DNA of 64,000 bases from an uncultured Desulfovibrio sp. (GCA_913060505.1 CAJXRQ010000010.1:37564-101563); one strand, 5' to 3'; positions 8,374 through 17,104 are shown, counted from the stretch's first letter. Notes: a model not told the origin generated them from the sequence alone. Numbers and translations are program-made.

Positions 8374-9945
8374 TTAGCTCCTGGCCCTGTTACGGGCCGC
8401 GTTCTTGCCTGCAATGGTGCCCATGACCAGCGTTTCCGCAATGGCGCAACTGCCCAGACGGCTTTCGCCGTGGATGCCGCCGGTGATTTCCCCGGCTGCG
8501 AACAGCTTGGGAATGGGCTTGCCGGTGCTCATGTGCGTGACTTCCGCATTGGTGTTGATGTTCACACCACCCTGGCAGAAATGGACCTTGGGCCAGGCAC
8601 GCATGGCATAGAACGGCGGTTTGTCCAGATACAGGGCACGGTCGAATTCGAAGATCGGCTTGCCGAACTCCTCATCCTTGCCGTTGGCCACGAATTTCTT
8701 GAAGCGGTCCACCTGTTCCTGAAGCGGTTTCAGCGGGATGCCGAAGTTGGTGGCCAGTTCTTCAAGGGAATTGAATTTCCAGGCAACGCCTTCCTTGAGC
8801 GCGTGTTTGACGGTCGGGGATTTCACGATTCCCGGCTCTGAGCAGAACGCCACGGGGTAGAATATCTTCCCGTCTTCATCCTTGCAGTGCTTGAGCTGGG
8901 CATCGGCGCGGGTTTTGCGGTCGGCGTTTTCGTTGACGAAACGCTTTCCGTCGCGGATGTCCACCATGATGCCGTACGGGAATGCTGCCTGCTGGTTGAA
9001 CTGCGGCGCATAGCCGAAACCGTTTTCGTCCGGGGAAGCCCACGGACCAAGCTGGAAGCAGGCCGTGTTGACCGGAGCGGCGTTGACTGCGAGCAGGGCA
9101 TGGAAGGACTCCGCGGTTGCACCGGAATGGTTGGTACAGCCCACGTTTTCGTCCAGACTCGGATTCTGCATCGTGCGGAAATCCATGTCGTTTCCATAAC
9201 CGCCCGTGCAGGCCACGAAACCGCGATTGATCTTGTAGCGGCGCAGGGAACCGGAGTTCTCGTCCGGGAAGTAGTAGTTCTCCCGAACCACGATGCCGGC
9301 AATTTCGCCGTTTCCATCGGTCAGGATTTCCTCAAGACGGCAACGGTTCTTGAAGATGGCTCCCAGCTTGATGCCGCCTTTCATCAACGGAACGGTAATG
9401 TCGCCGCCGGTGAAATTGACGGTCTGGCAGGTGCGCTGCACGGAATGTCCGCCGAACTGAAGCAGAACGTCCTTCCACTGGACACCGAATTCCTTGGTCA
9501 TCTCGAAGGCTTCCACCGTACCGGCACAGACCACGCGCAACAGATCCACGTGGTTGGTTCCGCGTCCGCCCTTGAGCATGTCGGCCGTCATCAGTTCCAC
9601 GCTGTCCTTGATGCCCTTCTCTTTTTGCAACTGCGAACCCGCAACGGCCATGGCTCCACCATTGATGGCCGAGTTACCACCAAACACCGGCATTTTTTCG
9701 ATGACCAGTGTGGAAGCGCCCTCCCTTCTGGCGGCAATGGCCGCAGCACATCCGGCAAATCCGCTTCCCGCGATGATTACGTCAAACTCGCGGTCCCAGT
9801 ATTCGTCGTTGAGCGTCGCCGCTTTGGCTTCGGTCACGGCAACCTTGGAAAACAGGACAGATCCCGCAGCTATTCCTGCGGCTTTGAGCATGTCACGCCG
9901 CTGGATTTTCTTTTGGTTGTCACTTTTGACAGTCTTTTTCCTCAT
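8374..9945 (-). CDS. Tat-exported flavocytochrome c-type reductase, FAD subunit (fumarate reductase-like)
   Basis: 523 residues. Twin-arginine signal (QRRDMLKAAG), then an FAD-binding Rossmann motif DVIIAGSGFAGCAAAIAA and the FAD_binding_2 / flavocytochrome c layout. Active-site regions comparable to FccA are present: GKRFVNENADRKTRAD (candidate proton-donor Arg), KVHFCQGGVNI (His; FccA has HTMGG) and GGIHGESRLGSCAIAETLV (the GAN-RLGG-like Arg motif is altered). These departures mean the acceptor may not be fumarate; urocanate, methacrylate or other enoates are options. FAD is covalent or non-covalent depending on subfamily, and this cannot be decided. GGAGGAGGG precedes ATG. First gene of a sigma-54-type operon facing its probable activator. 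Confidence 0.85.
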   Translation of the reverse strand: MRKKTVKSDNQKKIQRRDMLKAAGIAAGSVLFSKVAVTEAKAATLNDEYWDREFDVIIAGSGFAGCAAAIAARREGASTLVIEKMPVFGGNSAINGGAMAVAGSQLQKEKGIKDSVELMTADMLKGGRGTNHVDLLRVVCAGTVEAFEMTKEFGVQWKDVLLQFGGHSVQRTCQTVNFTGGDITVPLMKGGIKLGAIFKNRCRLEEILTDGNGEIAGIVVRENYYFPDENSGSLRRYKINRGFVACTGGYGNDMDFRTMQNPSLDENVGCTNHSGATAESFHALLAVNAAPVNTACFQLGPWASPDENGFGYAPQFNQQAAFPYGIMVDIRDGKRFVNENADRKTRADAQLKHCKDEDGKIFYPVAFCSEPGIVKSPTVKHALKEGVAWKFNSLEELATNFGIPLKPLQEQVDRFKKFVANGKDEEFGKPIFEFDRALYLDKPPFYAMRAWPKVHFCQGGVNINTNAEVTHMSTGKPIPKLFAAGEITGGIHGESRLGSCAIAETLVMGTIAGKNAARNRARS

Positions 9946-10011
9946 AACCCTCCTCCGGGTGTAGTACGATTAATCGCGCCCCCGAGCGCGAAAACGAAAA
10001 ACCGGAAGAAG

Positions 10012-10031
10012 ATAGCAAACCCTATTCCAAA
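10012..10031 (-). promoter_or_regulatory. sigma-54 promoter of the flavocytochrome operon
   Basis: The minus strand reads TTGGAATAGGGTTTGCTA: GG at -24 and GC at -12 separated by exactly 10 bases, against the consensus TTGGCACRNNNNTTGCW. It lies about 70 bases upstream of the flavoprotein start codon. Confidence 0.75.
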
Positions 10032-10081
10032 TACTAATATGTTGAAATAAAAGAATAAATATAAATAGACGCTGCGATGGG

Positions 10082-10136
10082 TTGCGAAATGTCGCAATTT
10101 GACTGTTGCGACTCGTAACGTGTCGCGATATTTCGC
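10082..10136. promoter_or_regulatory. upstream activator sites for the sigma-54 promoter
   Basis: A cluster of related inverted repeats: perfect TTGCGA-AATG-TCGCAA (10082-10097), then TTGCGAC...GTGTCGCGA (about 10106-10127) and CGCGATATTTCGCG (about 10123-10136). They lie 55-110 bp upstream of the -24 element, the usual distance for enhancer-binding-protein sites. Confidence 0.65.
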
Positions 10137-10210
10137 GTTCCAAAAGCATTGACTGGCCCGTTTCCTCCTGCTAGCGCTAGACGAATATCTGCTACGGACC
10201 GGGTAAGGAT

Positions 10211-11785
10211 ATGGACGGCAAGCTTTTTGAGGAAATTGTCGGCAAGGTGTGCTCAACATTGGATTTGCAGGCTGCTATCAGCGACTTGCAACGCCTTTTG
10301 AAGTCGCACATCGGCATTGAAGGCATTTTCGTAGGCCATCATGCGTGGGATGAAAAAACCGTGTATAGTCTGGTGTATGCCGACGATTCCCGTTGCAGTG
10401 ACCTCAACTACATGAGGCCTGCCGGGGACGAACTGCATAATTATCTGCTTTCCGATAAACGGCGCGAGCTGAACATGCTCAGCCGGCTCAACGATTTTCC
10501 GGCCATGGCGACCACGTTGGCCTCTCATATTCCGGCTTCCCATTCCCTGTATGAATTTCGTGTCCGGCTGGATGGCGAGCACATCGGCATGTTGGCTTTT
10601 CATACGGCCAGGCCGGACCTTTCGGAAGCCACTCTTGATTTGTTGATGAAAATACGGGCTCCCATTGCTCTCAATCTGGTGAACAGGCTGTCCCAGCTGG
10701 ATGTCTGGCCCCGTTCGGGAAGAGTGCGCGATGCAGGTGCGAAGTGGGCGAATGACATTGCCCATGTCATCTGTAAATCCGCAGCCATGCGCCGGGTTTA
10801 TCAGATGCTGGATGCGACGGCTCCCACCAGAAATACCATTCTTCTCACGGGTGAAACCGGAGTGGGCAAGGACGTTCTCGCTCGTCATATCCATTCGCTT
10901 TCACCGCGCCGGGAAAAGCCGTTCGTGCATGTCAATTGTGGCAGTATTCCGGAATCCCTGATCGAGTCGGAGTTTTTCGGCCATCGCCGGGGTTCGTTTA
11001 CGGGTGCCGATATTGATCATGTCGGTTTTTTCGAGCAGGCGCATCAGGGAACCATTTTTCTTGATGAGGTAGGCGAGCTTTCTCTGGGCATGCAGACAAG
11101 GCTGCTGCATGTGCTGCAAAACAAGACCATCCGCCGAATAGGGGGCACTCGTCAGATTCCGCTTGATTTTCGGGTTATTGCGGCGACGAACTGTGATCTT
11201 GACGCCATGTGCAGGAACGGCCGGTTCCGTCAGGACTTGTTTTTCCGTCTCAACTGTATTCGCGTGGAAGTCCCTCCATTGCGAGCCAGAAGGGACGATA
11301 TTCCCTTGTTGGCGGAAAGGTTGTTGCAAATTGCCGCTCAGGAACAGGAAGAGCAGGATGTCCCTTCCATTGCTGAGGCTGACATGACTCGTATGGTCCG
11401 GTATGATTGGCCCGGCAATATTCGGGAGTTGGAGAACTGTCTTCAACGTTCCATGGCGTTAAGCCACGGCGGTGCTTTCCACGTTGATGTGCCTTCCGGA
11501 TTTGCCGGTGAATTGCCGTCCCCGCTCTGTCCGCCGGATTCCGTAGGGTTGTCCGTACCTGATTCGATCGGCATGCGTCCGTTTTGTGCCGGGCAGGCAG
11601 GCGGCGCATCCTTGCAGGACCACATCCGGCAACATCTTGAAGAGGTGTTGCGTCTTTCCCATGGCCGTATTCACGGTAAAGGCGGAGCTGCCGAACTGTT
11701 GGACATCAACCCGAGCACACTTCGCAGCCGGTTGAAAAAAATGGGTATTCCTTTCGGACGGCAGACCTCGAAAGATTCCATTTAA
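10211..11785 (+). CDS. sigma-54-dependent transcriptional activator with GAF-type sensor domain
   Basis: 524 residues. The N-terminal about 160 residues look like a GAF sensor domain rather than a receiver. The central AAA+ domain has Walker A GETGVGKD, the sigma-54 contact loop as GSFTGA (canonical GAFTGA with A to S), Walker B GTIFLDEVGEL and R-fingers. The C-terminal Fis-type helix-turn-helix is KGGAAELLDINPSTLRSRLKKMG. It is divergent from the flavocytochrome operon, which has a good -24/-12 promoter and palindromic enhancer sites, so it is very probably that operon's activator. It probably senses the electron acceptor or a metabolite directly through the GAF domain. AAGGAT precedes ATG. 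Confidence 0.9.
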   Translation: MDGKLFEEIVGKVCSTLDLQAAISDLQRLLKSHIGIEGIFVGHHAWDEKTVYSLVYADDSRCSDLNYMRPAGDELHNYLLSDKRRELNMLSRLNDFPAMATTLASHIPASHSLYEFRVRLDGEHIGMLAFHTARPDLSEATLDLLMKIRAPIALNLVNRLSQLDVWPRSGRVRDAGAKWANDIAHVICKSAAMRRVYQMLDATAPTRNTILLTGETGVGKDVLARHIHSLSPRREKPFVHVNCGSIPESLIESEFFGHRRGSFTGADIDHVGFFEQAHQGTIFLDEVGELSLGMQTRLLHVLQNKTIRRIGGTRQIPLDFRVIAATNCDLDAMCRNGRFRQDLFFRLNCIRVEVPPLRARRDDIPLLAERLLQIAAQEQEEQDVPSIAEADMTRMVRYDWPGNIRELENCLQRSMALSHGGAFHVDVPSGFAGELPSPLCPPDSVGLSVPDSIGMRPFCAGQAGGASLQDHIRQHLEEVLRLSHGRIHGKGGAAELLDINPSTLRSRLKKMGIPFGRQTSKDSI

Positions 11786-11801
11786 ACGATTTGCCTCTCA
11801 T

Positions 11802-11838
11802 GCGGGATCATGCCATCCCAAGTCCCGCCTCTCTTTTT
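11802..11838 (+). terminator. intrinsic terminator of the activator gene
   Basis: GCGGGA / TCCCGC stem with a 15-base loop (an inner GGGAT..ATCCC pairing is also possible), followed by CTCTCTTTTTT on the plus strand. 16 bases after the stop codon. Confidence 0.65.
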
Positions 11839-11867
11839 TCGCCAAATATTCCCCTCGCTGAGTCCTG

Positions 11868-14510
11868 TCAGGTGCCACGCTTTTTTAGAACGCTTTCTGA
11901 TTTTTCAGGAGTCTTTTTTTTATGCGGAGGTTTTGCCGTGCCCAGAAATAGTTGGAAAAGCTTGGCGTCCACATCTCGGGGATTGAGGGAAAGGGCCTTT
12001 CGGTATTCCGTACGGGCTGCCTCAAGGCGGTTTTCAAGGAAACAGGCATATCCCTTGAAAAGGTGGGTTTCTGCAAGGGTGGCGCGCTGCAACTCTTTTC
12101 CAAACGGATCATGTGGGTTCTTGTCCGGTGGGATCAGGAAGGTTCTGCCCGTGTTCACATGTCGCAGGGTGGCAGGCATGTCTTCCCTGTAGTGAAGATA
12201 GTGGAGGCTCCGCGGAATGGAGTATTCGATGTAGGGTTTGTCGTCGGTGACGACCTGTGCCCCCGCAGCAAATGTGTTCCATTCCTTTCGGTTCATGAGA
12301 AAGTGCGAAAGCAATGCAAAAGGGCTGTCCAGCCCGGTGTCCAGTAAATCCTGCCGCAGGTTGCCGGAATTCATGACGGACTGGATTTTTCCCCAATCGG
12401 CTTTCAGCGGTTCCCTGGTGCCTATCAAGGCGAGGATATCCGGCGTTGCACACCAGAGAGAGGTATGCGGAAAGACGTTGCCAAAGGTCGCCATGATACC
12501 ACGGAGTTCTTTTTCCGGGAGGTCTTTCATGGATACCCATTGGCACATCATGCCGTTTGCTCGCAGCCTGCTCAGGCAGAGTGAGTAGTATTCCCGGGAA
12601 TACAGATTTCCCATTCCCGCCAGGGCAGCATTGTAGAGATCTCCCACAATGAGGTCGAAAGGTTGGCCATGCTCCAGCAGATAGTGTCGACCGTCCTCCC
12701 GGATCAGGGATATGTGATGATTATGCAGGATGTCCCTGTTTTCCGAGGCGAAGAAGCGGCTCGCATTCATGACGCCCTGTGATATTTCGCAACAGGTTAT
12801 GTCTGCCGGGTATGCCGTGGCGGTGCCCGGGGTGATGCCCGTTCCCATGCCCACGAAGAGAATCCTTTCTGGCGAATTGCAGAGCAGGATCGGTAAATGG
12901 GCCTGTAACTTCTGGATTCTTTTCATGACCGGCGAGGTATCGCCTATGTACTGGAAAAAAGTGGTCATAAGCCTGCGAACGTGGTTTTGCGTACTTTGCA
13001 GGATCATGACGTTGTTATCCAGCCCTTCATGGTAATAGAGGAGATTCCACGGTTTTTTCAGTCTGTGGGCCATGGCCCGGGTGGTGAGATCTCCGGGGAT
13101 CAGAAAAAACAGCAGAGCCAGAGCACTTGTCGTGATTACCAGCATTTGGCGTTTTTTCGGGATCGAAAGTCGTGACACGCCCACGGCATACAGTGCCAGA
13201 AAGCCGTTTGTTGCTCCCAGAAGATCAAGCGAGTTCTGTATGCCGAGATAAGGGAGCAACAAGAGCCCGGCAGCCAGTGAACCAATGACACAGCCCACGG
13301 TGTTGAAGGTGTAGAGAGTTCCAACGTTTTTGCCGACCCTGTTTCTTCCGCCGCCCCATATTCGGTTGGCAAGCGGAAACATGGCCCCGAGCAGGATGGA
13401 CGGCACCAAAACAAGGATGCTCGAAAAAAACAGCATTTCCAGTAGTTGGCTCCCCAGGGATATTCCCAGGAGCCGGTTCATTGCACTCTGCAACGCGGGG
13501 AAGGCGTTGTACGGAAGCAGCATTGATTCTGCCCAGACTGAAAGTCCTGCCTGCATCCCTCCAAACCAGAGCAGGGGGTGCGAAACCGTATCGGCTTTTT
13601 TCCGAAACAAGAGACTTCCCAAAGCCATGCCGCCCAGACAGGTTCCCAGCATGGCGGCAAATCCATAGCTTGTTCCGATGAACGTGTTGGACAACAGCCG
13701 AATCCAGAGCACTTCGTAGGCCAGTCCGGTGGCTCCGGAAACGGCATAGGCGAGCAGGAACCATCGCGGCGGCACATGGGACGGATGCTTGCTGCTGGAA
13801 GTGTCTGTGGTTTTCTTGCGAGCCATATTCCCGGCAGGTGAGGTGATTGCAACTTTTTCCGATAACAGGAAAAAACAGCAAAAAAAGATACCGATGTTGA
13901 TTGCGACTGCCATGTACGTGGTTTCGAGCAGGCCAAGAATTTCAATGGAGTAGAATCCGCTGAAAATGCAACCGGAAAACGCACCCAACGTATTCAGGCC
14001 ATACAAAATCCCAATTGGAGTGCCGAGTTTTTGCGGTTGCCTGACCACGGCTCGGGTCAGGACCGGCAGCGTACCGCCCATGAGCATGGCAGGAATCAGC
14101 AGGAAAATGGCGGCAATGGCGATTTTGAGAAACAGGTTTTCGGAAATCCCCGAAATGCGGGACAATGCAGGATACCACTGCTGAAGGTGAGGGAGCACTG
14201 TGCTCACCACCAATGCCGAGATGCCTATGCCTGCCTCCAGAAGCGCATACATTTTCAGAGGGAAGGAAACCTTGTCTGCCCGTGATCCGAAGAATCGTGC
14301 GCCAAGGGCAAGGCCGCCCATGAATACTCCCATGACGATGCTTGCTGCGACGATGGTGCTGCCGAGGCTTGTGGCGAGCATCCTGCCCCAGACGATTTCA
14401 TAAATCAGTCCGGTGGCACCGGAGAGAATGAAAGCCAATTTCAGTAGCCAGTGCATAGTTCTTCCGTCCAAATCGATTGTAGCGAAAGTGTGTTTCGTCT
14501 TCATTGCCAT
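11868..14510 (-). CDS. large membrane spermidine-synthase-like protein with C-terminal TPR
   Basis: About 880 residues. Two successive blocks of hydrophobic helices each begin with a similar motif (LSGATGLIYEIVWGRML and VSGATGLAYEVLWIRLLS), typical of fused transporter-like/spermidine synthase proteins. Residues about 590-800 form the aminopropyltransferase/SAM-type Rossmann domain: ILFVGMGTGITPGTATAYP, then CCEISQGV, DGRHYLLEH and FDLIVGDLYNAALAG (the catalytic Asp region). The C-terminus has a TPR-like repeat (GYACFLENRLEAARTEYRKALSLNP). The substrate is unknown; soluble SpeE activity should not be assumed. The start is uncertain: I prefer the in-frame ATG at 14510 because homology begins at MHWLLKLAF, but no clear ribosome site is visible at any candidate. 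Confidence 0.75.
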   Translation of the reverse strand: MAMKTKHTFATIDLDGRTMHWLLKLAFILSGATGLIYEIVWGRMLATSLGSTIVAASIVMGVFMGGLALGARFFGSRADKVSFPLKMYALLEAGIGISALVVSTVLPHLQQWYPALSRISGISENLFLKIAIAAIFLLIPAMLMGGTLPVLTRAVVRQPQKLGTPIGILYGLNTLGAFSGCIFSGFYSIEILGLLETTYMAVAINIGIFFCCFFLLSEKVAITSPAGNMARKKTTDTSSSKHPSHVPPRWFLLAYAVSGATGLAYEVLWIRLLSNTFIGTSYGFAAMLGTCLGGMALGSLLFRKKADTVSHPLLWFGGMQAGLSVWAESMLLPYNAFPALQSAMNRLLGISLGSQLLEMLFFSSILVLVPSILLGAMFPLANRIWGGGRNRVGKNVGTLYTFNTVGCVIGSLAAGLLLLPYLGIQNSLDLLGATNGFLALYAVGVSRLSIPKKRQMLVITTSALALLFFLIPGDLTTRAMAHRLKKPWNLLYYHEGLDNNVMILQSTQNHVRRLMTTFFQYIGDTSPVMKRIQKLQAHLPILLCNSPERILFVGMGTGITPGTATAYPADITCCEISQGVMNASRFFASENRDILHNHHISLIREDGRHYLLEHGQPFDLIVGDLYNAALAGMGNLYSREYYSLCLSRLRANGMMCQWVSMKDLPEKELRGIMATFGNVFPHTSLWCATPDILALIGTREPLKADWGKIQSVMNSGNLRQDLLDTGLDSPFALLSHFLMNRKEWNTFAAGAQVVTDDKPYIEYSIPRSLHYLHYREDMPATLRHVNTGRTFLIPPDKNPHDPFGKELQRATLAETHLFKGYACFLENRLEAARTEYRKALSLNPRDVDAKLFQLFLGTAKPPHKKKTPEKSESVLKKRGT

Positions 14511-14690
14511 GCCGCTCACACGCGAAGGAGGACAATTACCTGCTGTTCCGCCAGCTTTAGTACGCTTTTGAAGGATGGGGATCAACATCTGCCCACTTGG
14601 GCGGCGGGGCAGAAGTCGAGAGAGGGGTATAATGGATGATATTTGACATCGGGATGTTGCTTTTGCAACGGACTGGGTGCTTTGTTTTTT

Positions 14691-15345
14691 TCATAATCTG
14701 TAAATGAGTATAAGAGATCGAAGAAATTTCGACCGGCAGAGTTTGGGAGAGCTCTGGTCGAAGAGGTCGTTTACAATCCGCAATCGCGGCTCCCGGGAAT
14801 GGATATCCAATGAGTTCTGAGGCACGGAAACCCACATTGTCGAGGCGCGTCCTGATTTTCGACAGTTTTCGGTGACGGCATTGTCGTGGGTCAGAAGGTC
14901 GTCGGCCTTGTAATTGTCGATTTCCGTATTGATGCCCCAATAGCTGCCCCTGCATTTCTTTTCCCGAAAGTCGGAAATGAGTTTGCGTTTGCGCAAGGCG
15001 CGCGTCGGGTCGGTAATGATGTCCATGACGCGCACGGTCTGGCGCACGGGAAGCATCGGCGGTTTTTGTGATCATTTTAGGGGAGCGCCCGCACCACTGA
15101 CCAGCACGGTGTTGCAGCTATCCCATATTTTTTCCAATTCCATGTTGTCATACACACCGCCATCCGTGCGGTAGAGCTTTGAACGGTACTGTTTGTCGGG
15201 GAACAGATGCGCTGGTGATGATTGAGGTCTTCCTCAGGTAGCCAAGCTCGTTGAGACGCCACAGCGAACCGAGGTTGTAAAGGATTGCCCGAAACCCTCA
15301 CCCGGACAAGGCCAAACCGATGTCATAACCGTTTGCGCTTTCTCC
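14691..15345 (-). pseudogene. decayed patatin-like phospholipase (paralogue of the intact gene at 29971-31089)
   Basis: Read on the minus strand from ATG 15345 (GGAGG upstream), the sequence gives MGESANGYDIGLALSG, then a TGA where the intact copy has the second Gly of SGGGYR, then GFRAILYNLGSLWRLNELGYLRKTSIITSA. It then jumps to the region FPDKQYRSKLYRTDGGVYDNMELEKIWDSC, so roughly 150 residues present in the intact copy are deleted, including the nucleophile-Ser motif. Further on, RQTVRVMDIITDPTRALRKRKLISDF and SYWGINTEIDNYKADDL are well conserved, then a frameshift occurs near KLSKIRTRL. The fragment is non-functional as a lipase. It is almost line-by-line alignable with the intact patatin about 15 kb away. 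Confidence 0.85.
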
Positions 15346-15498
15346 CATGTCCTTACCTCCCTATTTTGGGAAACATGCTTCTTGAGTAATCGTTTGCATA
15401 GATTTTTTGGAAGGGGCGGCGGGATACCAGTACAGCGGATATCAATTGAACGGGAAAAGGTGTGAACCGTACATGGAGAAATCTACAAAAAAGAAAGT

Positions 15499-15517
15499 GG
15501 CCCGCCGAAGCGGGCTT
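15499..15517 (-). terminator. intrinsic terminator of the thiaminase gene
   Basis: GCCCGC-CGAA-GCGGGC tight hairpin, followed on the minus strand by CACTTTCTTTTTTG. About 17 bases after the stop codon. Confidence 0.75.
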
Positions 15518-15533
15518 TTTCCCAGGTATGTTT

Positions 15534-16877
15534 CTATTTGCACGGAGTGTTGCACCCGCAATAGGAGGTGCCACCCTGGCTGGTCCATTGCCCGTTCCAG
15601 CCGTTATGGGAGGCGCATGTTTTGGGGCACATCTCTTCCGCCTGTTTCTGGTTGAAAATGGGGCCGGCATTCTGGTCACAATAGCAGGCCGCGTCGTCGA
15701 GGTATTCGCTGGTGAACAGTTTTTTCATTGAGGAAACCCACCCGCGAGCATCATTTCCGAGGCTGAACATGATGGGAGAAACGGACTGCACCATGGCATA
15801 TATTTTCCTGTACATCTCATGGCTTGCCAACTCTTTGAACGCACTGGTCCTTGTCGGCATGAGGTATTGCGGCCCCTGGTCGCCATAAGGACCGAAGCAG
15901 TCCACAATGACTTTTGTGGAAGCCATCAGGTTGGCCAGCTGGATGGCCAAATCCGTTGTTTCGCGCTCTGCGGTTTTGGGGTGTATCCCGATGACGTCCG
16001 CATAGAACAGCGGTTTTTCTATTCCGGTCTTGTTATCGCCCCAGAGCATGGTTCTGCAGGAGATATTGGCATATTGATCAGAAGGGATGCGGGAAAGGGA
16101 TTCTGTAAATCCGATATAGGCATTTCCGTGGTTCTCCCCGAACCATGTGCCACGTTGGTAGGAATCCTCCGTCGAGGCCAGAACGTTTTTAAAGCTGGAC
16201 ATGGCTATGACCTGGCGAATATAGCCGACAACATCCTGATCTATTTCTTTCTTGCTGATGGGCAGCGGAACCGGGAATTTTGCCAGTTTGCACTCAAGAC
16301 CCTGCACGTAGTATCCAGCGTTGCTTGAACCGCTGGAAAAATCGGCCATCAGTCCCGTATTGGCGGGAGGTATTTGATCATAGAATGTGCATGTGCCGAG
16401 GGTCTTGACGACCTCGGAAAGAGTTTGCGCCTGTGCCAGAGCCGTGTTGTCCGAATGATAGAAGAGCACAGTGGTGCAGCCGAGCTGTGGAAGGCCGAGG
16501 ACGTTATCGCCGCTTGCGATCCCGGCAGCCGCCCACGGAAGAAAATCGCTGAAGTTGTCCACTTGCGCCTTAGGGATTTTGTGAAGATACCCTTGCGCAT
16601 TGAATTGATTCAGGAACATGGCGTCGAATACGAAGAGATCGTAATCGGGTGAGGGATCAATGCCGTACCCCCCGTCCCATTTTTTGTAGTCAGTCACCCA
16701 CTCAATGGGCTCGGTATGCGTTTCCGCCCATGCCTTCGTGATTACCTGCTTGAATTGTTCGACGCGCGGAACATAGGGATAGAGGGCAACTTTCAGGCTT
16801 TTGGCAAAGACACTGCTGGAAAGCAGCAAGGTAAGCAATACGCCGAAAATAAGTGCAAGATGCTGTCTTTTTTTCAT
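15534..16877 (-). CDS. secreted thiaminase I (thiamine pyridinylase) with C-terminal MVL-lectin-like domain
   Basis: 447 residues, start supported by AGGAG. Signal peptide (LIFGVLLTLLLSSSVFA). The body matches thiaminase I in order: VALYPYVPRVEQF, YDLFVFDAMFL, GLPQLGCTTVLFY (Cys134 at the nucleophile position), DQIPPANTGLM, RGTWFGENHGNAYIGFTES (Glu259 at the catalytic-base position), PLFYADVIGIHPKTA, QYLMPTR and FSLGNDARGW. The enzyme cleaves thiamine by replacing its thiazole with another base. Residues about 398-447 form an extra Cys-rich module, NAGPIFNQKQAEEMCP and GWNGQWTSQGGTSYCGC, resembling the repeat of Microcystis viridis mannan-binding lectin (AGPLW..AEAQ..GP..FTGQW). It has no thiamine genes beside it; a partial second copy lies upstream. 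Confidence 0.85.
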   Translation of the reverse strand: MKKRQHLALIFGVLLTLLLSSSVFAKSLKVALYPYVPRVEQFKQVITKAWAETHTEPIEWVTDYKKWDGGYGIDPSPDYDLFVFDAMFLNQFNAQGYLHKIPKAQVDNFSDFLPWAAAGIASGDNVLGLPQLGCTTVLFYHSDNTALAQAQTLSEVVKTLGTCTFYDQIPPANTGLMADFSSGSSNAGYYVQGLECKLAKFPVPLPISKKEIDQDVVGYIRQVIAMSSFKNVLASTEDSYQRGTWFGENHGNAYIGFTESLSRIPSDQYANISCRTMLWGDNKTGIEKPLFYADVIGIHPKTAERETTDLAIQLANLMASTKVIVDCFGPYGDQGPQYLMPTRTSAFKELASHEMYRKIYAMVQSVSPIMFSLGNDARGWVSSMKKLFTSEYLDDAACYCDQNAGPIFNQKQAEEMCPKTCASHNGWNGQWTSQGGTSYCGCNTPCK

Positions 16878-17056
16878 GATCTTCTCCTGTCATGAATTGT
16901 TTGACCCGCTCCCCTGCAAACACATGATTCTCCTGTCGTATCGATAACACTTTTTAACTATAAGTAAACTGTATTTTGAACGTTTGGTTGAAAAAAATAC
17001 CATGTGCCGTTCAATGTCGATATGAACTGTCTAGTATGGTAAAACTGCCGGAATAT

Positions 17057-17088
17057 GGGAAAGAGCCCGCCTTGGCGGACCCTTTCCC
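17057..17088 (-). terminator. hairpin 3' of the thiaminase fragment
   Basis: GGGAAAG-agc-CCGCC-tt-GGCGG-acc-CTTTCCC, a two-part stem. It is similar in placement to the terminator after the full thiaminase gene, which suggests that the whole 3' unit was duplicated. Confidence 0.5.
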
Positions 17089-17104
17089 TTGGTTTGTCAA
17101 TCTT

